DNA from: JANPEZ01 sp031423155
Lineage (GTDB): Bacteria > Actinomycetota > UBA4738 > HRBIN12
Direction: 5' to 3'
Length of the DNA: 23,586 nt
Assembly (NCBI GenBank): GCA_031423155.1
Contig: JANPEZ010000171.1
Coordinates: 1-23,586, forward strand
Part shown: positions 1-7,235 of the stretch, piece by piece
Layout of the letters: every line of letters begins with the position of its first letter
Position numbering within the stretch: the first letter of the stretch is position 1
Position numbers and translations under genes: made by a program
Notes under the pieces: model-generated
What the model was told of the DNA's origin: nothing
What the model saw: only the letters and a program-made list of their open reading frames with translations
The model's database searches: none

Positions 1-16
1 CCCCCCCCCCCCCCCC
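1..16. repeat. Homopolymer run of 16 C at the window edge
   Basis: Sixteen consecutive C residues open the window, followed by more C-rich sequence to about base 25. Read on the minus strand this is a G tract inside the DnaE-like coding frame, giving a run of glycines where the family normally has ordinary mixed sequence. It may be a contig end or sequencing artefact; a true homopolymer cannot be excluded. Confidence 0.9.
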
Positions 17-261
17 ACCACCCCCACGCGACCCTCCGAGGACATCGTGAGCGCAGCCCCGAGGAGAGGTTTGACGCCCTCCGCTGCACAAGCCGCCACG
101 AACCGAGCCGCCCCGTACAACCCGTCCCGATCCACCAGAGCCACCGCCGGCATGCCCAGGGAGGAAGCCTGCCGCGCAAGGGCTTCCGGCGAGAAAGCCC
201 CCTCTTTGATAGAGAAGAAGGAGCGCACGTCCAGATGCACGATGAGGGAGGAAGCGAACAC
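1..261 (-). CDS. DnaE-family DNA polymerase III alpha subunit, N-terminal PHP region (partial)
   Basis: The minus-strand frame gives a typical DnaE N-terminus: the HLDVRSFFS block, then SPEALARQASSLGMPAVALVD, DGLYGAARFVAAC and GVKPLLGAAL. This is the start of the PHP domain of bacterial replicative or error-prone (DnaE2/ImuC) polymerases. The gene runs off the left edge, so about 85 residues are visible of a protein usually over 1000 long. The first PHP motif is degenerate: families with an active metal site read HxHxH, while here it is H-L-D-V-R. The start is uncertain. GTG at 261 lies inside a LexA-like box and near the predicted transcript start, so it would be almost leaderless; GTG at 240 also fits. 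No in-frame stop separates it from the upstream kinase. The SOS-type promoter and nearby DUF6504 gene favour a DnaE2-like mutagenesis polymerase over the replicative enzyme, which is inference. Confidence 0.85.
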   Translation of the reverse strand, partial: MFASSLIVHLDVRSFFSIKEGAFSPEALARQASSLGMPAVALVDRDGLYGAARFVAACAAEGVKPLLGAALTMSSEGRVGVVGGGGG

Positions 262-268
262 CTGTTCG
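255..268 (-). promoter_or_regulatory. LexA-type SOS box before the DnaE-like gene
   Basis: The palindrome CGAACACCTGTTCG matches the Gram-positive/actinobacterial LexA operator pattern CGAAC-N4-GTTCG with both half-sites perfect. It begins directly downstream of a good -10 hexamer and covers the predicted transcription start of the polymerase gene, a position suited to repression. It is therefore predicted to make this polymerase DNA-damage inducible. Confidence 0.75.
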
Positions 269-298
269 ATTCTAGGGCATACCTCTGACGCCTGTCGA
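269..298 (-). promoter_or_regulatory. Sigma-70-type promoter for the DnaE-like gene
   Basis: On the minus strand TCGACA (293-298) and TAGAAT (269-274) each match five of six consensus bases (TTGACA, TATAAT) and are separated by 18 bases. The predicted start is about base 262, within the LexA-type box. The promoter overlaps the short gap after the histidine kinase stop, so the polymerase can be transcribed independently of the kinase. Confidence 0.6.
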
Positions 299-305
299 TA
301 CCCCT

Positions 306-1925
306 TTATCCGGGCAGGTAGACGTGGAAACTGGCGCCGCCGGCCGGGCGGTCCTCGACCCAGGCCCGGCCGCCGTGCATCTCGGCGAAGCGGGCAACGA
401 GCGACAGGCCGATCCCCATGCCCGGACCCCGCTCGGCGAGCTCCCCTCCACGCTCGAAGGGTTGGAAGATCCTGGCCTTCAACTCATCGGGAACTCCCGG
501 ACCCTCGTCGTCTACAGCTATCTCGATGCCTCCCTCGATCCGTTCCGCGCGCACGATGATCCGCGTGTTACCAGGCGTGTGACGCGCCGCGTTGATGAGC
601 AGGTTCTCGACTATCCGCTCGACCTTGGCCGAGTCCACTTCAGCGATCACGCCTCCGGCCAGGATCACGACCGGCCGGATCAGCACCGCGTCGCAGTGCG
701 CGACGACTATCCGACAGAGCTCGGCGATGTCGGTCGGCGCGCGGTTGGGCTCGATCAGTCCGCGGTCGAGCCTTTCCAGGTCGAGCAGATCTGTAAGCAT
801 CTGGTCCATACGGTGCGCCCGGTCGACAAGACCGCGCAGGAACGTTCGGCGTTCATCGTCTGTCAGATCCAGCTCTGGGTTCGACAGCGTGCTCGCTACC
901 CCGAGGATCGCCGTCAGTGGGGACTTCAGATCGTGCGATATGGCGTGCAACAGGGTGTTCTTGAGCTCGTCCATCTCGCGCAGCTGCTGAGCGATCGCGT
1001 GCTCTCGCTCTAGAGCCTCCGTAAGGGAATGCTCCGCTACCTTCTGCGCGGTCACGTCGAGCAGGAATCCGTGCGAATAGATCTGACCGTCGACCCCGGT
1101 GATCGAGACCGCTACGTCGCGGACCCACACGAGCCTGCCGTCCTTGGCGTACATCCTGTAGACCTCATCGAACAGGTACTGCCGCCCCGGGTCGCCATGT
1201 ATCGCGCTGACCCACTGGATGTCATCGGGGTGGATGATCTTCTTCCATAGTGCGGGGTCGGCGGCCCAGTCTTCGGGGGTATAGCCCAGGATCACCGTCG
1301 ACTGCGGGCTCGTATAGATGTTCGTGGCGTATTCGTCTATCCGGTCGATGAACACGACGGCCGGAACAGTCTCAACGAGCGTGCGGTAGCGCTCCTCGGC
1401 GAGACGCATCTGCTCGAGCGCCTGCTTCTGTTCGGTGATGTCGACCATCACCCCTTGCCAGAAGTGATCGCCGGTCTCCTCGTCCTCGACCAGCCTGGCC
1501 TCATCGCGGAACCAGTGGATGTTGCCGGCGCGATCATGCATCCGGTATTCGGTCAGGAACGGCTCTCCGGTATCGTCGACCTCTTTCTCGTGGAGCAGGA
1601 CCCGCTCGAGATCCTCCGGATGGATGATCCGATCCCAGAGCGTCTCGTCGGAGAGCAGTTCTTCGGGGGTGTATCCCAAAATGGTGGCTGACTGAGGGCT
1701 GATGAACGTCGTCTTCGTCCCGGTTGCGCTCTCCGGGTCGTCCACCTCCGTGTAGGTGATGGCGGCGATCTGTTCGACCAGGGCGCGGTAGCGCAGCTCC
1801 GCGCTTCGCAGCTCGTTGATGGTCGAGTCGACCTCTACCTCGACCGGATCCGAAGGGACGTCGACCGGTTGGAGGGTGCGGGCATCCAGACCCTCCCGGC
1901 CCGAAGAGGAGGCAGGGATGCTCAT
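306..1925 (-). CDS. Soluble two-PAS sensor histidine kinase
   Basis: The 539-residue protein senses a signal through PAS domains and autophosphorylates on histidine. Two PAS-PAC modules (about 45-168 and 178-295) share near-identical blocks such as SPQS-x-x-ILGYTPE and IIHP-D/E-D, pointing to an internal duplication. A dimerisation/phosphoacceptor domain follows, with H331 in AISHDLKSP. The ATPase domain shows the N box (NLLINAARHTP, 441-451), G1 (DDEGPGVP, 472-479), an F-box-like IFQPFERGG and G2 (GMGIGLSLV, 502-510), so all catalytic blocks are intact. I see no signal peptide or membrane span, so it should be cytosolic. No response regulator lies in the window, so it is an orphan here. It sits 53 bases downstream of DUF6504 and 44 bases upstream of the DnaE-like gene, all on the same strand, so it may share the SOS-controlled transcript. 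Confidence 0.95.
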   Translation of the reverse strand: MSIPASSSGREGLDARTLQPVDVPSDPVEVEVDSTINELRSAELRYRALVEQIAAITYTEVDDPESATGTKTTFISPQSATILGYTPEELLSDETLWDRIIHPEDLERVLLHEKEVDDTGEPFLTEYRMHDRAGNIHWFRDEARLVEDEETGDHFWQGVMVDITEQKQALEQMRLAEERYRTLVETVPAVVFIDRIDEYATNIYTSPQSTVILGYTPEDWAADPALWKKIIHPDDIQWVSAIHGDPGRQYLFDEVYRMYAKDGRLVWVRDVAVSITGVDGQIYSHGFLLDVTAQKVAEHSLTEALEREHAIAQQLREMDELKNTLLHAISHDLKSPLTAILGVASTLSNPELDLTDDERRTFLRGLVDRAHRMDQMLTDLLDLERLDRGLIEPNRAPTDIAELCRIVVAHCDAVLIRPVVILAGGVIAEVDSAKVERIVENLLINAARHTPGNTRIIVRAERIEGGIEIAVDDEGPGVPDELKARIFQPFERGGELAERGPGMGIGLSLVARFAEMHGGRAWVEDRPAGGASFHVYLPG

Positions 1926-1978
1926 GTGCCTGAGTCATCGGCTCGCCCCGCATCCGCCTTGAAGAAGATGACCCGGGA

Positions 1979-2230
1979 CTAGTCCCAGAGACGCTCCATG
2001 TGCCAGGCGTCACTCAGGCGGTCGTGGTAGAGGTCCCAGACCGCGCCGCCTCGTGCCTCCACCCTCCAGTACTCGCGGTCGCGCCCGTCGGACCACCAGC
2101 GGCCCTCGATCCTCCAGCGTCCTATGACGTCGACGATCTCGTACCTTCGGCCCCTCCACTGGAAGGCAGCAGGCATGCCCGCATCTCGCTCCACCTGGAC
2201 CTGCACGTCTTCGTCGTAGCGCTTGGCCAT
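1979..2230 (-). CDS. DUF6504 family protein
   Basis: This 83-residue protein is rich in Trp, Arg and acidic residues (RWRIEGRWW, REYWRVEARGG, WDLYHD). It resembles DUF6504, a small actinobacterial family often encoded with the Y-family polymerase ImuB and DnaE2. No catalytic motif or membrane segment is visible and its biochemical role is unknown. The start is the ATG at 2230, just downstream of a purine-rich GGCGGAAG. The upstream region has a good promoter and a perfect LexA-type palindrome. Together with the DnaE-like gene downstream, this suggests a DNA-damage role. The usual partner ImuB is not in the window. Confidence 0.8.
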   Translation of the reverse strand: MAKRYDEDVQVQVERDAGMPAAFQWRGRRYEIVDVIGRWRIEGRWWSDGRDREYWRVEARGGAVWDLYHDRLSDAWHMERLWD

Positions 2231-2250
2231 CTTCCGCCTGCCTCACGGCC

Positions 2251-2264
2251 CGAACGTATGTTCG
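2251..2264 (-). promoter_or_regulatory. LexA-type SOS box before DUF6504
   Basis: CGAACGTATGTTCG is a perfect palindrome matching CGAAC-N4-GTTCG. It begins 21 bases upstream of the DUF6504 ATG and covers roughly +5 to +18 of the predicted transcript, a common operator position. It is the second such box in the first 2.3 kb; both lie in front of minus-strand genes of the same run. Confidence 0.8.
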
Positions 2265-2275
2265 AGGGGAGGTTG

Positions 2276-2305
2276 AATCTACGCCTCGCCTCCGACATCC
2301 GTCAA
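2276..2305 (-). promoter_or_regulatory. Sigma-70-type promoter for DUF6504 and the kinase
   Basis: On the minus strand TTGACG (2300-2305) and TAGATT (2276-2281) are spaced 18 bases apart, with five and four consensus matches. The predicted start is near 2269, placing the LexA-type box just inside the transcript. The divergent DUF402 gene starts at 2326, so its promoter must overlap this short region. Confidence 0.55.
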
Positions 2306-2325
2306 GACGGTCTATCGTCGGCCCG

Positions 2326-2928
2326 ATGTGGGCCCCCGGTGATGCGATCGTCCTTCGCGAGACGTGGGGAGGGCAGGTCTTCGAGGCCAGGCCCGCGATC
2401 ATCGTCCACGATCTCCCCGAGCAGACGACGTTCTTCGTGGCCGCCTTCACCCGATGCGGCGTGGCGCTCGACGAGGCCGGAGAGCAGCTGCGCTTCCCCG
2501 ATCGCCCCTGGCATCTGGGCGTCCGGGAACGAGACGATCACGGCGTTCTCTCCTTCGCCTGGCCGGACACCCCCTACTCGATCCTGTTGCTGTCGGAACC
2601 CGACGGTTCCCCGCGCGGTTGGTACGTGAACCTTCAGGCACCGCTCACCCGCACCGCCATCGGGTTCGATACGGTGGATCATCTGCTCGACGTGGTGATC
2701 GCGCCGGATCGGTCCTCGTGGGCATGGAAGGACGAGGACGAGCTAGCCGAGGGGATCGCGCTCGGACTCTTCAGCGAAGAGGACGCCGCGTCGTTCCGCT
2801 TCTGGGGCGAGCGCGCCATCGAGCATCTGCTCCTTCGCCTCCCTCCCTTCGATCAGACCTGGGAGGACTGGCGCCCCGATCCGTCATGGTCGATGCCGGC
2901 TCTTCCCGACGGCTGGGAGATCGGCTAG
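2326..2928 (+). CDS. DUF402 (FomD-like) domain protein
   Basis: This 200-residue protein has the layout of the DUF402 family: an N-terminal beta-rich part (GDAIVLRETWGGQVFEARPAIIVHD), a central WYVNLQAP block, then a domain with GFDTVDHLLDVVIAPD, WAWKDEDELAEGIALGLFSEEDA and a helical tail. The conserved acidic residues in D-x-x-D and WKDEDE are the metal-binding type seen in FomD, which hydrolyses a nucleotidyl-phosphonate; other members act on nucleoside diphosphates. The exact substrate cannot be read here. It is divergent from DUF6504 across 95 bases. No clear ribosome binding site precedes the ATG, so translation may be leaderless. It is a cytosolic protein without membrane segments. Confidence 0.85.
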   Translation: MWAPGDAIVLRETWGGQVFEARPAIIVHDLPEQTTFFVAAFTRCGVALDEAGEQLRFPDRPWHLGVRERDDHGVLSFAWPDTPYSILLLSEPDGSPRGWYVNLQAPLTRTAIGFDTVDHLLDVVIAPDRSSWAWKDEDELAEGIALGLFSEEDAASFRFWGERAIEHLLLRLPPFDQTWEDWRPDPSWSMPALPDGWEIG

Positions 2929-3020
2929 TGCGAACCCTCCCCGTCGACCTTCGAGGTTCGTTCGTCATCTCTACCTAGCCACAGGTTGTCGCTCGGGCCT
3001 TCCTGCGGGAGGCTCTGCGG

Positions 3021-4247
3021 ATGATCGACACCGCCTCGCTCCGCGCACGCTTCCCGGCGCTTTCGCGGGTTGACGATGACGGGAGGCCACTGGTCTTCGC
3101 CGATGCGCCGGGTGGTTCGCAGGTGCCCGACACCGTGATCGAGGCGATCTCGGATTACCTGCGCCGCAGCAACTCCAACGTGCACGGTGAGTTCGTGACC
3201 TCTCGCGAGACCGATGATCTGGTCGCTGAAGCCCGCCGGGCCGGCGCCGACCTGACCGGCGCCACCCCCGAAGAGATAGTCTTCGGTCCGAACGCCACCA
3301 CTCTGCTGTTCGCACTTTCTCGTTCCTTCGGACGGACCCTGCAGCCCGGCGATGAGGTCGTCGTCACACGCCTGGACCATGATGCGAACATCCGGCCGTG
3401 GTTGCTCGCAGCCGAGGACGCCGGTGCCACCGTCAGGTGGGTCGATATCCGCGATGACGACGTGACCTTGGATCTGGATTCCTTCGATGAGGCACTGTCG
3501 GATCACACGCGATTGGTCGCTTTCACGCTCGCATCGAACGCGGTGGGGACGATCCCGCCCGCGGCCGAACTCGCGCGCAGGGCGCACGAGGCGGGCGCCC
3601 TGGTGGCCGTTGACGGCGTGCACTTCGCGCAACATCGCGCTATCGACGTGAGAGCTATCGGCGCCGACATCCTGGCTTGCTCGCCGTACAAGTTCTTCGG
3701 GCCCCACCTGGGGATGCTCGCCGTCAAGCGCGAGCTTCTCGAGAGCTGGACCCCCTACAAGGTGCGGCCGGCTCCGGACGAGGGCCCCTCCAGGTGGGAG
3801 ACGGGAACGCAGAACCATGAGGGTCTCGCTGGCTTCGTGGCGGCGGTGAACTACCTAGCCGAGATCGGCGGCCCGGGCGCGTCCAGGCGCGAGCGTATCC
3901 TCTCCGGCTTCCAGGCCATCGGCGCGTACGAGCGTTCCTTGTCCGCCAGGTTCCTCGAAGGACTAGAGGGCCTCTCCGACGTGCGGCTCTACGGGATCGG
4001 CGACCCCGAACGCCTTGAGGAACGTACCCCCACCTTCTCCGTCAGGGTCGGCGATCGTCATCCGCTCGAAACCTCCAAGCTGCTCGGCGACCGCGGGATC
4101 TTGACGTGGGACGGCCACTACTACGCGATCACGGTGATGGAACGCCTGGGTCTGCTCGAGTCGGGCGGGGCGGTCAGGATCGGCTTCTGTCACTACGGCA
4201 CGCTCGAGGAGGTCGACCGCGTGCTCGACGAACTCTCCGCCCTCTAG
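3021..4247 (+). CDS. PLP-dependent cysteine desulfurase-like protein (TIGR01976-type)
   Basis: This 408-residue fold-type I PLP enzyme resembles class V aminotransferases and the 'cysteine desulfurase-like' TIGR01976 group. The N-terminus has FADAPGGSQVP; the cofactor region has VDGVHFAQH, with D198 and H201 expected to hold the pyridine ring; and SPYKFFGPHLG gives K224 as the likely Schiff-base lysine. The C-terminal region reads LTWDGHYYAITVMERLG. True desulfurases carry a catalytic Cys in a mobile loop there, and none is present, so persulfide chemistry is doubtful. The ATG follows a clear GGGAGG eight bases away. The gene converges with the formyltransferase-like gene, sharing four bases (CTAG) at their stops. 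Confidence 0.9.
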   Translation: MIDTASLRARFPALSRVDDDGRPLVFADAPGGSQVPDTVIEAISDYLRRSNSNVHGEFVTSRETDDLVAEARRAGADLTGATPEEIVFGPNATTLLFALSRSFGRTLQPGDEVVVTRLDHDANIRPWLLAAEDAGATVRWVDIRDDDVTLDLDSFDEALSDHTRLVAFTLASNAVGTIPPAAELARRAHEAGALVAVDGVHFAQHRAIDVRAIGADILACSPYKFFGPHLGMLAVKRELLESWTPYKVRPAPDEGPSRWETGTQNHEGLAGFVAAVNYLAEIGGPGASRRERILSGFQAIGAYERSLSARFLEGLEGLSDVRLYGIGDPERLEERTPTFSVRVGDRHPLETSKLLGDRGILTWDGHYYAITVMERLGLLESGGAVRIGFCHYGTLEEVDRVLDELSAL

Positions 4248-5062
4248 CGGCGCTTCTCGTCCTTCAAGATCTCGCGCATCCGCCCGTAGTCGGACAGCCG
4301 GGCGAGCTTGCGCCCGCGGGCTCGGAGCGCGCGGACGTCCTCGGGCTTCATCCATGTGAAGTAGGAGCGCCCCTGGCGATCCTGGATGCGCGGGTTCTGC
4401 AGAGAGCCGGGAAGTTCGCGGACGGCCTCGATCAGTTCCTCGGCTCCGGCCTGCATGAGACGGAGCTGCAACCCGAGTGAGGTGTCGGTGGGACCTATGT
4501 CGAGGGTCCGCTGTCGCAGGATGTTGCCCGCGTCCAGTTCGGGGACCATCTCGTGGATGGTGAGCCCCGCTTGCTTCTCGCCGTTGCGCAGGACCCAGAA
4601 GTAAGGAGCGATGCCGGCGTATGCGGGCAACAGACCCCAGTGCAGGTTGATCGATGCGACCGAAGCTATGCGCAGGACGTCGGGGTCGAAGCGCTCGGGT
4701 GAGGAGACCGAGATCAACACGTCCGGTTGCCATGCGCGAAGCGTGGCCAGTCCGGCGGCCGAGTTGACGGTCGCAAGCGCGACGTGCTTCGTGGCTCGGG
4801 CGCGACATAGCTGATCGAGGAAGACAGGGGTTCGTCCGATCAGGCCGAGCACCTTCGGGACGGCCAGCGAACCCAGCTTGTGCCACGCATACCGGTAGCC
4901 GGTGCGACCGGCCAGGCTTCGTAGCGTCGCCACGGGACCGCCGCGTCCGGGCGGGACGCGAACCGAGACAACCCCTACCACTTCGATGCGCGGGTCGAAG
5001 AAGAGCGGCCGGAGCATCCTGGTCGAGAAGAAGTTCCCGTTGGAGACGATCGCGACCCTCAC
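4244..5062 (-). CDS. Formyltransferase-like protein of the glycan locus
   Basis: The 272-residue protein has the N-terminal fold of 10-formyl-tetrahydrofolate-dependent transferases (Fmt, ArnA, sugar N-formyltransferases). The catalytic triad is visible: N139 and H141 in SINLHWGLLPAYAG and D177 in ELDAGNIL, with family spacing (2 and 36 residues). It is shorter than methionyl-tRNA formyltransferase and lacks a clear Fmt C-terminal domain. I chose the GTG at 5062 because it overlaps the preceding stop as GTGA and begins at the expected MRVAIVSNG strand; a longer upstream frame reads as low-complexity arginine-rich sequence. As last gene of an eight-gene glycan operon it probably formylates an amino group on a sugar precursor. 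No sugar aminotransferase is in the window, so the acceptor is open. Confidence 0.8.
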   Translation of the reverse strand: MRVAIVSNGNFFSTRMLRPLFFDPRIEVVGVVSVRVPPGRGGPVATLRSLAGRTGYRYAWHKLGSLAVPKVLGLIGRTPVFLDQLCRARATKHVALATVNSAAGLATLRAWQPDVLISVSSPERFDPDVLRIASVASINLHWGLLPAYAGIAPYFWVLRNGEKQAGLTIHEMVPELDAGNILRQRTLDIGPTDTSLGLQLRLMQAGAEELIEAVRELPGSLQNPRIQDRQGRSYFTWMKPEDVRALRARGRKLARLSDYGRMREILKDEKRR

Positions 5063-6042
5063 TCGGCGCCTCCGACGAAGCCCGACCACGCCAGCCACGC
5101 GATCGAGACCATCCAAGCTCCGGCGACGGTTGCGATCGCCCAACCAGCTGGGAGTTCGGCCGCCTGAACCCCTGCGGCTACCATCGCGGCGTGCAGCGCC
5201 CAACAGACGGCAAGGGTCCGCCTATGGGAGATGCCGCGATGCCGAAGCTGGTCGTAAAGGTGCCAGCGGTCGCCCTGGGTCAGCTTCGCCCGGCCGCTGA
5301 CTCGGCGAAGGATCGCGAGCACGAGGTCCAGCCCGAAGAGTCCGAAGCAGGTTGCCGCGGCCAGAAGTCCTGCCCAGGAACGCCCCTCGGAGAGCGCGAT
5401 CACCGAAAGGGTCCCAGCCAGCAGATAGGCCCCGTTGTCGCCGAGGAAGAGCCTGGCAGGAGGCAGGTTGTGCGCCAAGAATCCCGAGGTGGCGCCGGCC
5501 GTGATCAGTGCGAGCACCATCGGCCCGTCGTGGCCGGCGCGGGCCGCGATGAGCGCGAGCCCGAGGGCGGAGATCGTCGCCGTCCCAGCGGCCAGTCCGT
5601 CCAGGCCGTCCACCATATTCACGGCATTGAGTGCGGCGGCGAAGGCGACCGCACCGACGATCCAAGCGATCGCCCCTTCCGGAAGTGCTCCCGCGGTCGA
5701 TCCCCCCGCGGCGAGCAGCAGGCCCAGACCGAGCTGCAGTCCCAAACGCAGCCAGGGAGGTACGTCCAGGTAGTCGTCGGCCAACCCCAGGAGGGCCGCT
5801 CCTCCGATCGCTGCGGAGGCCGCCCAGGGCAGGGGCCAACCAAGGAGCGCGAGGCCGGTCGCCAGCCCTCCGGTAACGGCGATGCCCCCTAGGAAGGAGA
5901 CCGGTTGCCCATGCGTCTTCAACTCGCCGGGATGGTCCATCGCGCCGAGGCGCGGGCCCAGGGCCCGCGCAGCGAAGCCGACCCCGGCGCCAACCAACAA
6001 CGCCACCGAGCTGGCCAAACCGGCCGAGACGCTGCCGATCAC
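5059..6042 (-). CDS. MraY/WecA-type polyprenyl-phosphate phosphosugar transferase
   Basis: This 327-residue polytopic membrane enzyme belongs to glycosyltransferase family 4 of the PNPT superfamily (MraY, WecA, TagO). It would move a sugar-1-phosphate from a UDP-sugar to undecaprenyl phosphate, starting lipid-linked glycan assembly at the inner membrane face. Family motifs are present in order: LADDYLD (D89, D90), NMVDGLDGLAAG (142-153), FLGDNGAYLLAG (199-210) and the C-terminal HRGISHRR nucleotide-sugar loop. Hydrophobic helices fill the remainder, roughly ten spans. The ATG at 6042 overlaps the upstream GT4 stop as ATGA. Its place among glycan genes argues for a WecA-like initiating role rather than peptidoglycan MraY. 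Confidence 0.92.
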   Translation of the reverse strand: MIGSVSAGLASSVALLVGAGVGFAARALGPRLGAMDHPGELKTHGQPVSFLGGIAVTGGLATGLALLGWPLPWAASAAIGGAALLGLADDYLDVPPWLRLGLQLGLGLLLAAGGSTAGALPEGAIAWIVGAVAFAAALNAVNMVDGLDGLAAGTATISALGLALIAARAGHDGPMVLALITAGATSGFLAHNLPPARLFLGDNGAYLLAGTLSVIALSEGRSWAGLLAAATCFGLFGLDLVLAILRRVSGRAKLTQGDRWHLYDQLRHRGISHRRTLAVCWALHAAMVAAGVQAAELPAGWAIATVAGAWMVSIAWLAWSGFVGGAE

Positions 6043-7235
6043 GGCTCCCGCTCCGGCAGGTCGATCCCCTCAGCCTTCAACAACCGCCTGTAGACCTGCA
6101 GTGTTCTCTCCACGACCGCATCCTCGTCGAAGCGGTCGAGTGCCCGCTCGCGCCCCCGCTCCCCCATCGTCCAGCCGAGAGCGGGATCGTCCAGCATCGC
6201 GGAGATGGCGCCCGAGAGCGCTGCGGGATCCCGAGCCGGTACGAGCACTCCCGAAACTCCGTCCTCGATGACTTCGCGGCAGCCTCGGATATCGGTGGCG
6301 ATCGCGGGCCGTCGCATCGCCTGGGCTTCGATGAGGCTGCGCGGCATCCCCTCTCGATGCGACGGGAGAACGAAGATGTCGAACGCCGAGTAGATCGCAG
6401 CCATGTCCTCGGCCCGGCCGTCGCCATGGAAGACGAAGCCCTCCCGGCGTGCGGCCGCGACTACCTCGCCGGTGAGAGCGTCGTCCTTGTCCGGTTCGGC
6501 AGGCCCGACAGCAACGAAGACCGCCTCCGGGTGGGCGCTTCTGACCAGGCGCGCCGCCTCGAATAGCTCCGGGTAGCCCTTCTCCGCTACGAGCCGGCCG
6601 ACCGTTCCGACCACGCGCGCTCCATCGGGAACGCCCCAGTGAGCGCGCAATGCCGCCGCCCTCTGCCCGTCCACGGCAGCCGGGTCGAACCGCTTGAGGT
6701 CCACGCCGTTGCCGAGCCAGGATGCTCGTTCGGCTCGCAGCATCCGCTCGGCCAGCGCCCGGTCGAGATCCTCTTGACTCTGGAAGAGCTCTTGATGGGA
6801 GGTCCGCATCGCCCATCGCTCGGAACGATCCACCACCCAACGCTTGCCGGATGACAACGCCGGGTTGGAGTACAGCCCGTGGACCGTGTTGACGATCACC
6901 GGAACCCGGGCGATGCGGGCAGCCAGCCTGCCGAGCACTCCGGATTTCGGGTTGTGTGTATGCACCAGCGCCGGTCGTTCCCGCCTGAAGATCCCGACCA
7001 GTTGCGCCAATGCCCTGGCGTCCGACAAGGGGGCCCAGCTGCGCGTCAGACTCGGAACCGTCACGTGACGGATACCCCACGAGGCCAGGTCGCTGGTCGC
7101 CGGCCCCGGTGCCGACACGGCTACGACCTCGAATCCGGCCTCGGAGAATCGGCGGAGCTGATATGAAAGCAGCACCCGCAGAGACATCTCAACCGTCGTC
7201 ACGTGGATCAGCTTCGGCCGATGAACCCCGCTCAT
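6039..7235 (-). CDS. GT4 family glycosyltransferase (CapM/PglA-like)
   Basis: The 398-residue protein is a retaining GT-B glycosyltransferase of family 4. The N-terminal domain has VHTHNPKSGVLGRLAARIA and VNTVHGLYSNP, typical of enzymes that extend polyprenyl-linked capsule or N-glycan precursors. The C-terminal domain has VGTVGRLVAEKGYPEL and the donor-binding block LPSHREGMPRSLIEAQAM with the paired glutamates of the E-x7-E motif. It has no signal peptide and should act at the cytosolic membrane face. The ATG at 7235 overlaps the deacetylase stop by four bases. As the next gene encodes a WecA-like enzyme, it is a good candidate for adding the second sugar. Donor specificity cannot be read from sequence. 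Confidence 0.92.
   Translation of the reverse strand: MSGVHRPKLIHVTTVEMSLRVLLSYQLRRFSEAGFEVVAVSAPGPATSDLASWGIRHVTVPSLTRSWAPLSDARALAQLVGIFRRERPALVHTHNPKSGVLGRLAARIARVPVIVNTVHGLYSNPALSSGKRWVVDRSERWAMRTSHQELFQSQEDLDRALAERMLRAERASWLGNGVDLKRFDPAAVDGQRAAALRAHWGVPDGARVVGTVGRLVAEKGYPELFEAARLVRSAHPEAVFVAVGPAEPDKDDALTGEVVAAARREGFVFHGDGRAEDMAAIYSAFDIFVLPSHREGMPRSLIEAQAMRRPAIATDIRGCREVIEDGVSGVLVPARDPAALSGAISAMLDDPALGWTMGERGRERALDRFDEDAVVERTLQVYRRLLKAEGIDLPEREP

Noticed and set aside
47..1013. Plus-strand open frames across the polymerase start and histidine kinase
   Set aside because: Both minus-strand products show family motifs, so the plus-strand frames are shadows.
2931..2960. Inverted repeat CGAACC/GGTTCG after the DUF402 gene as a terminator
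   Set aside because: Arms are only 6 bases with an 18-base loop and no T run follows.
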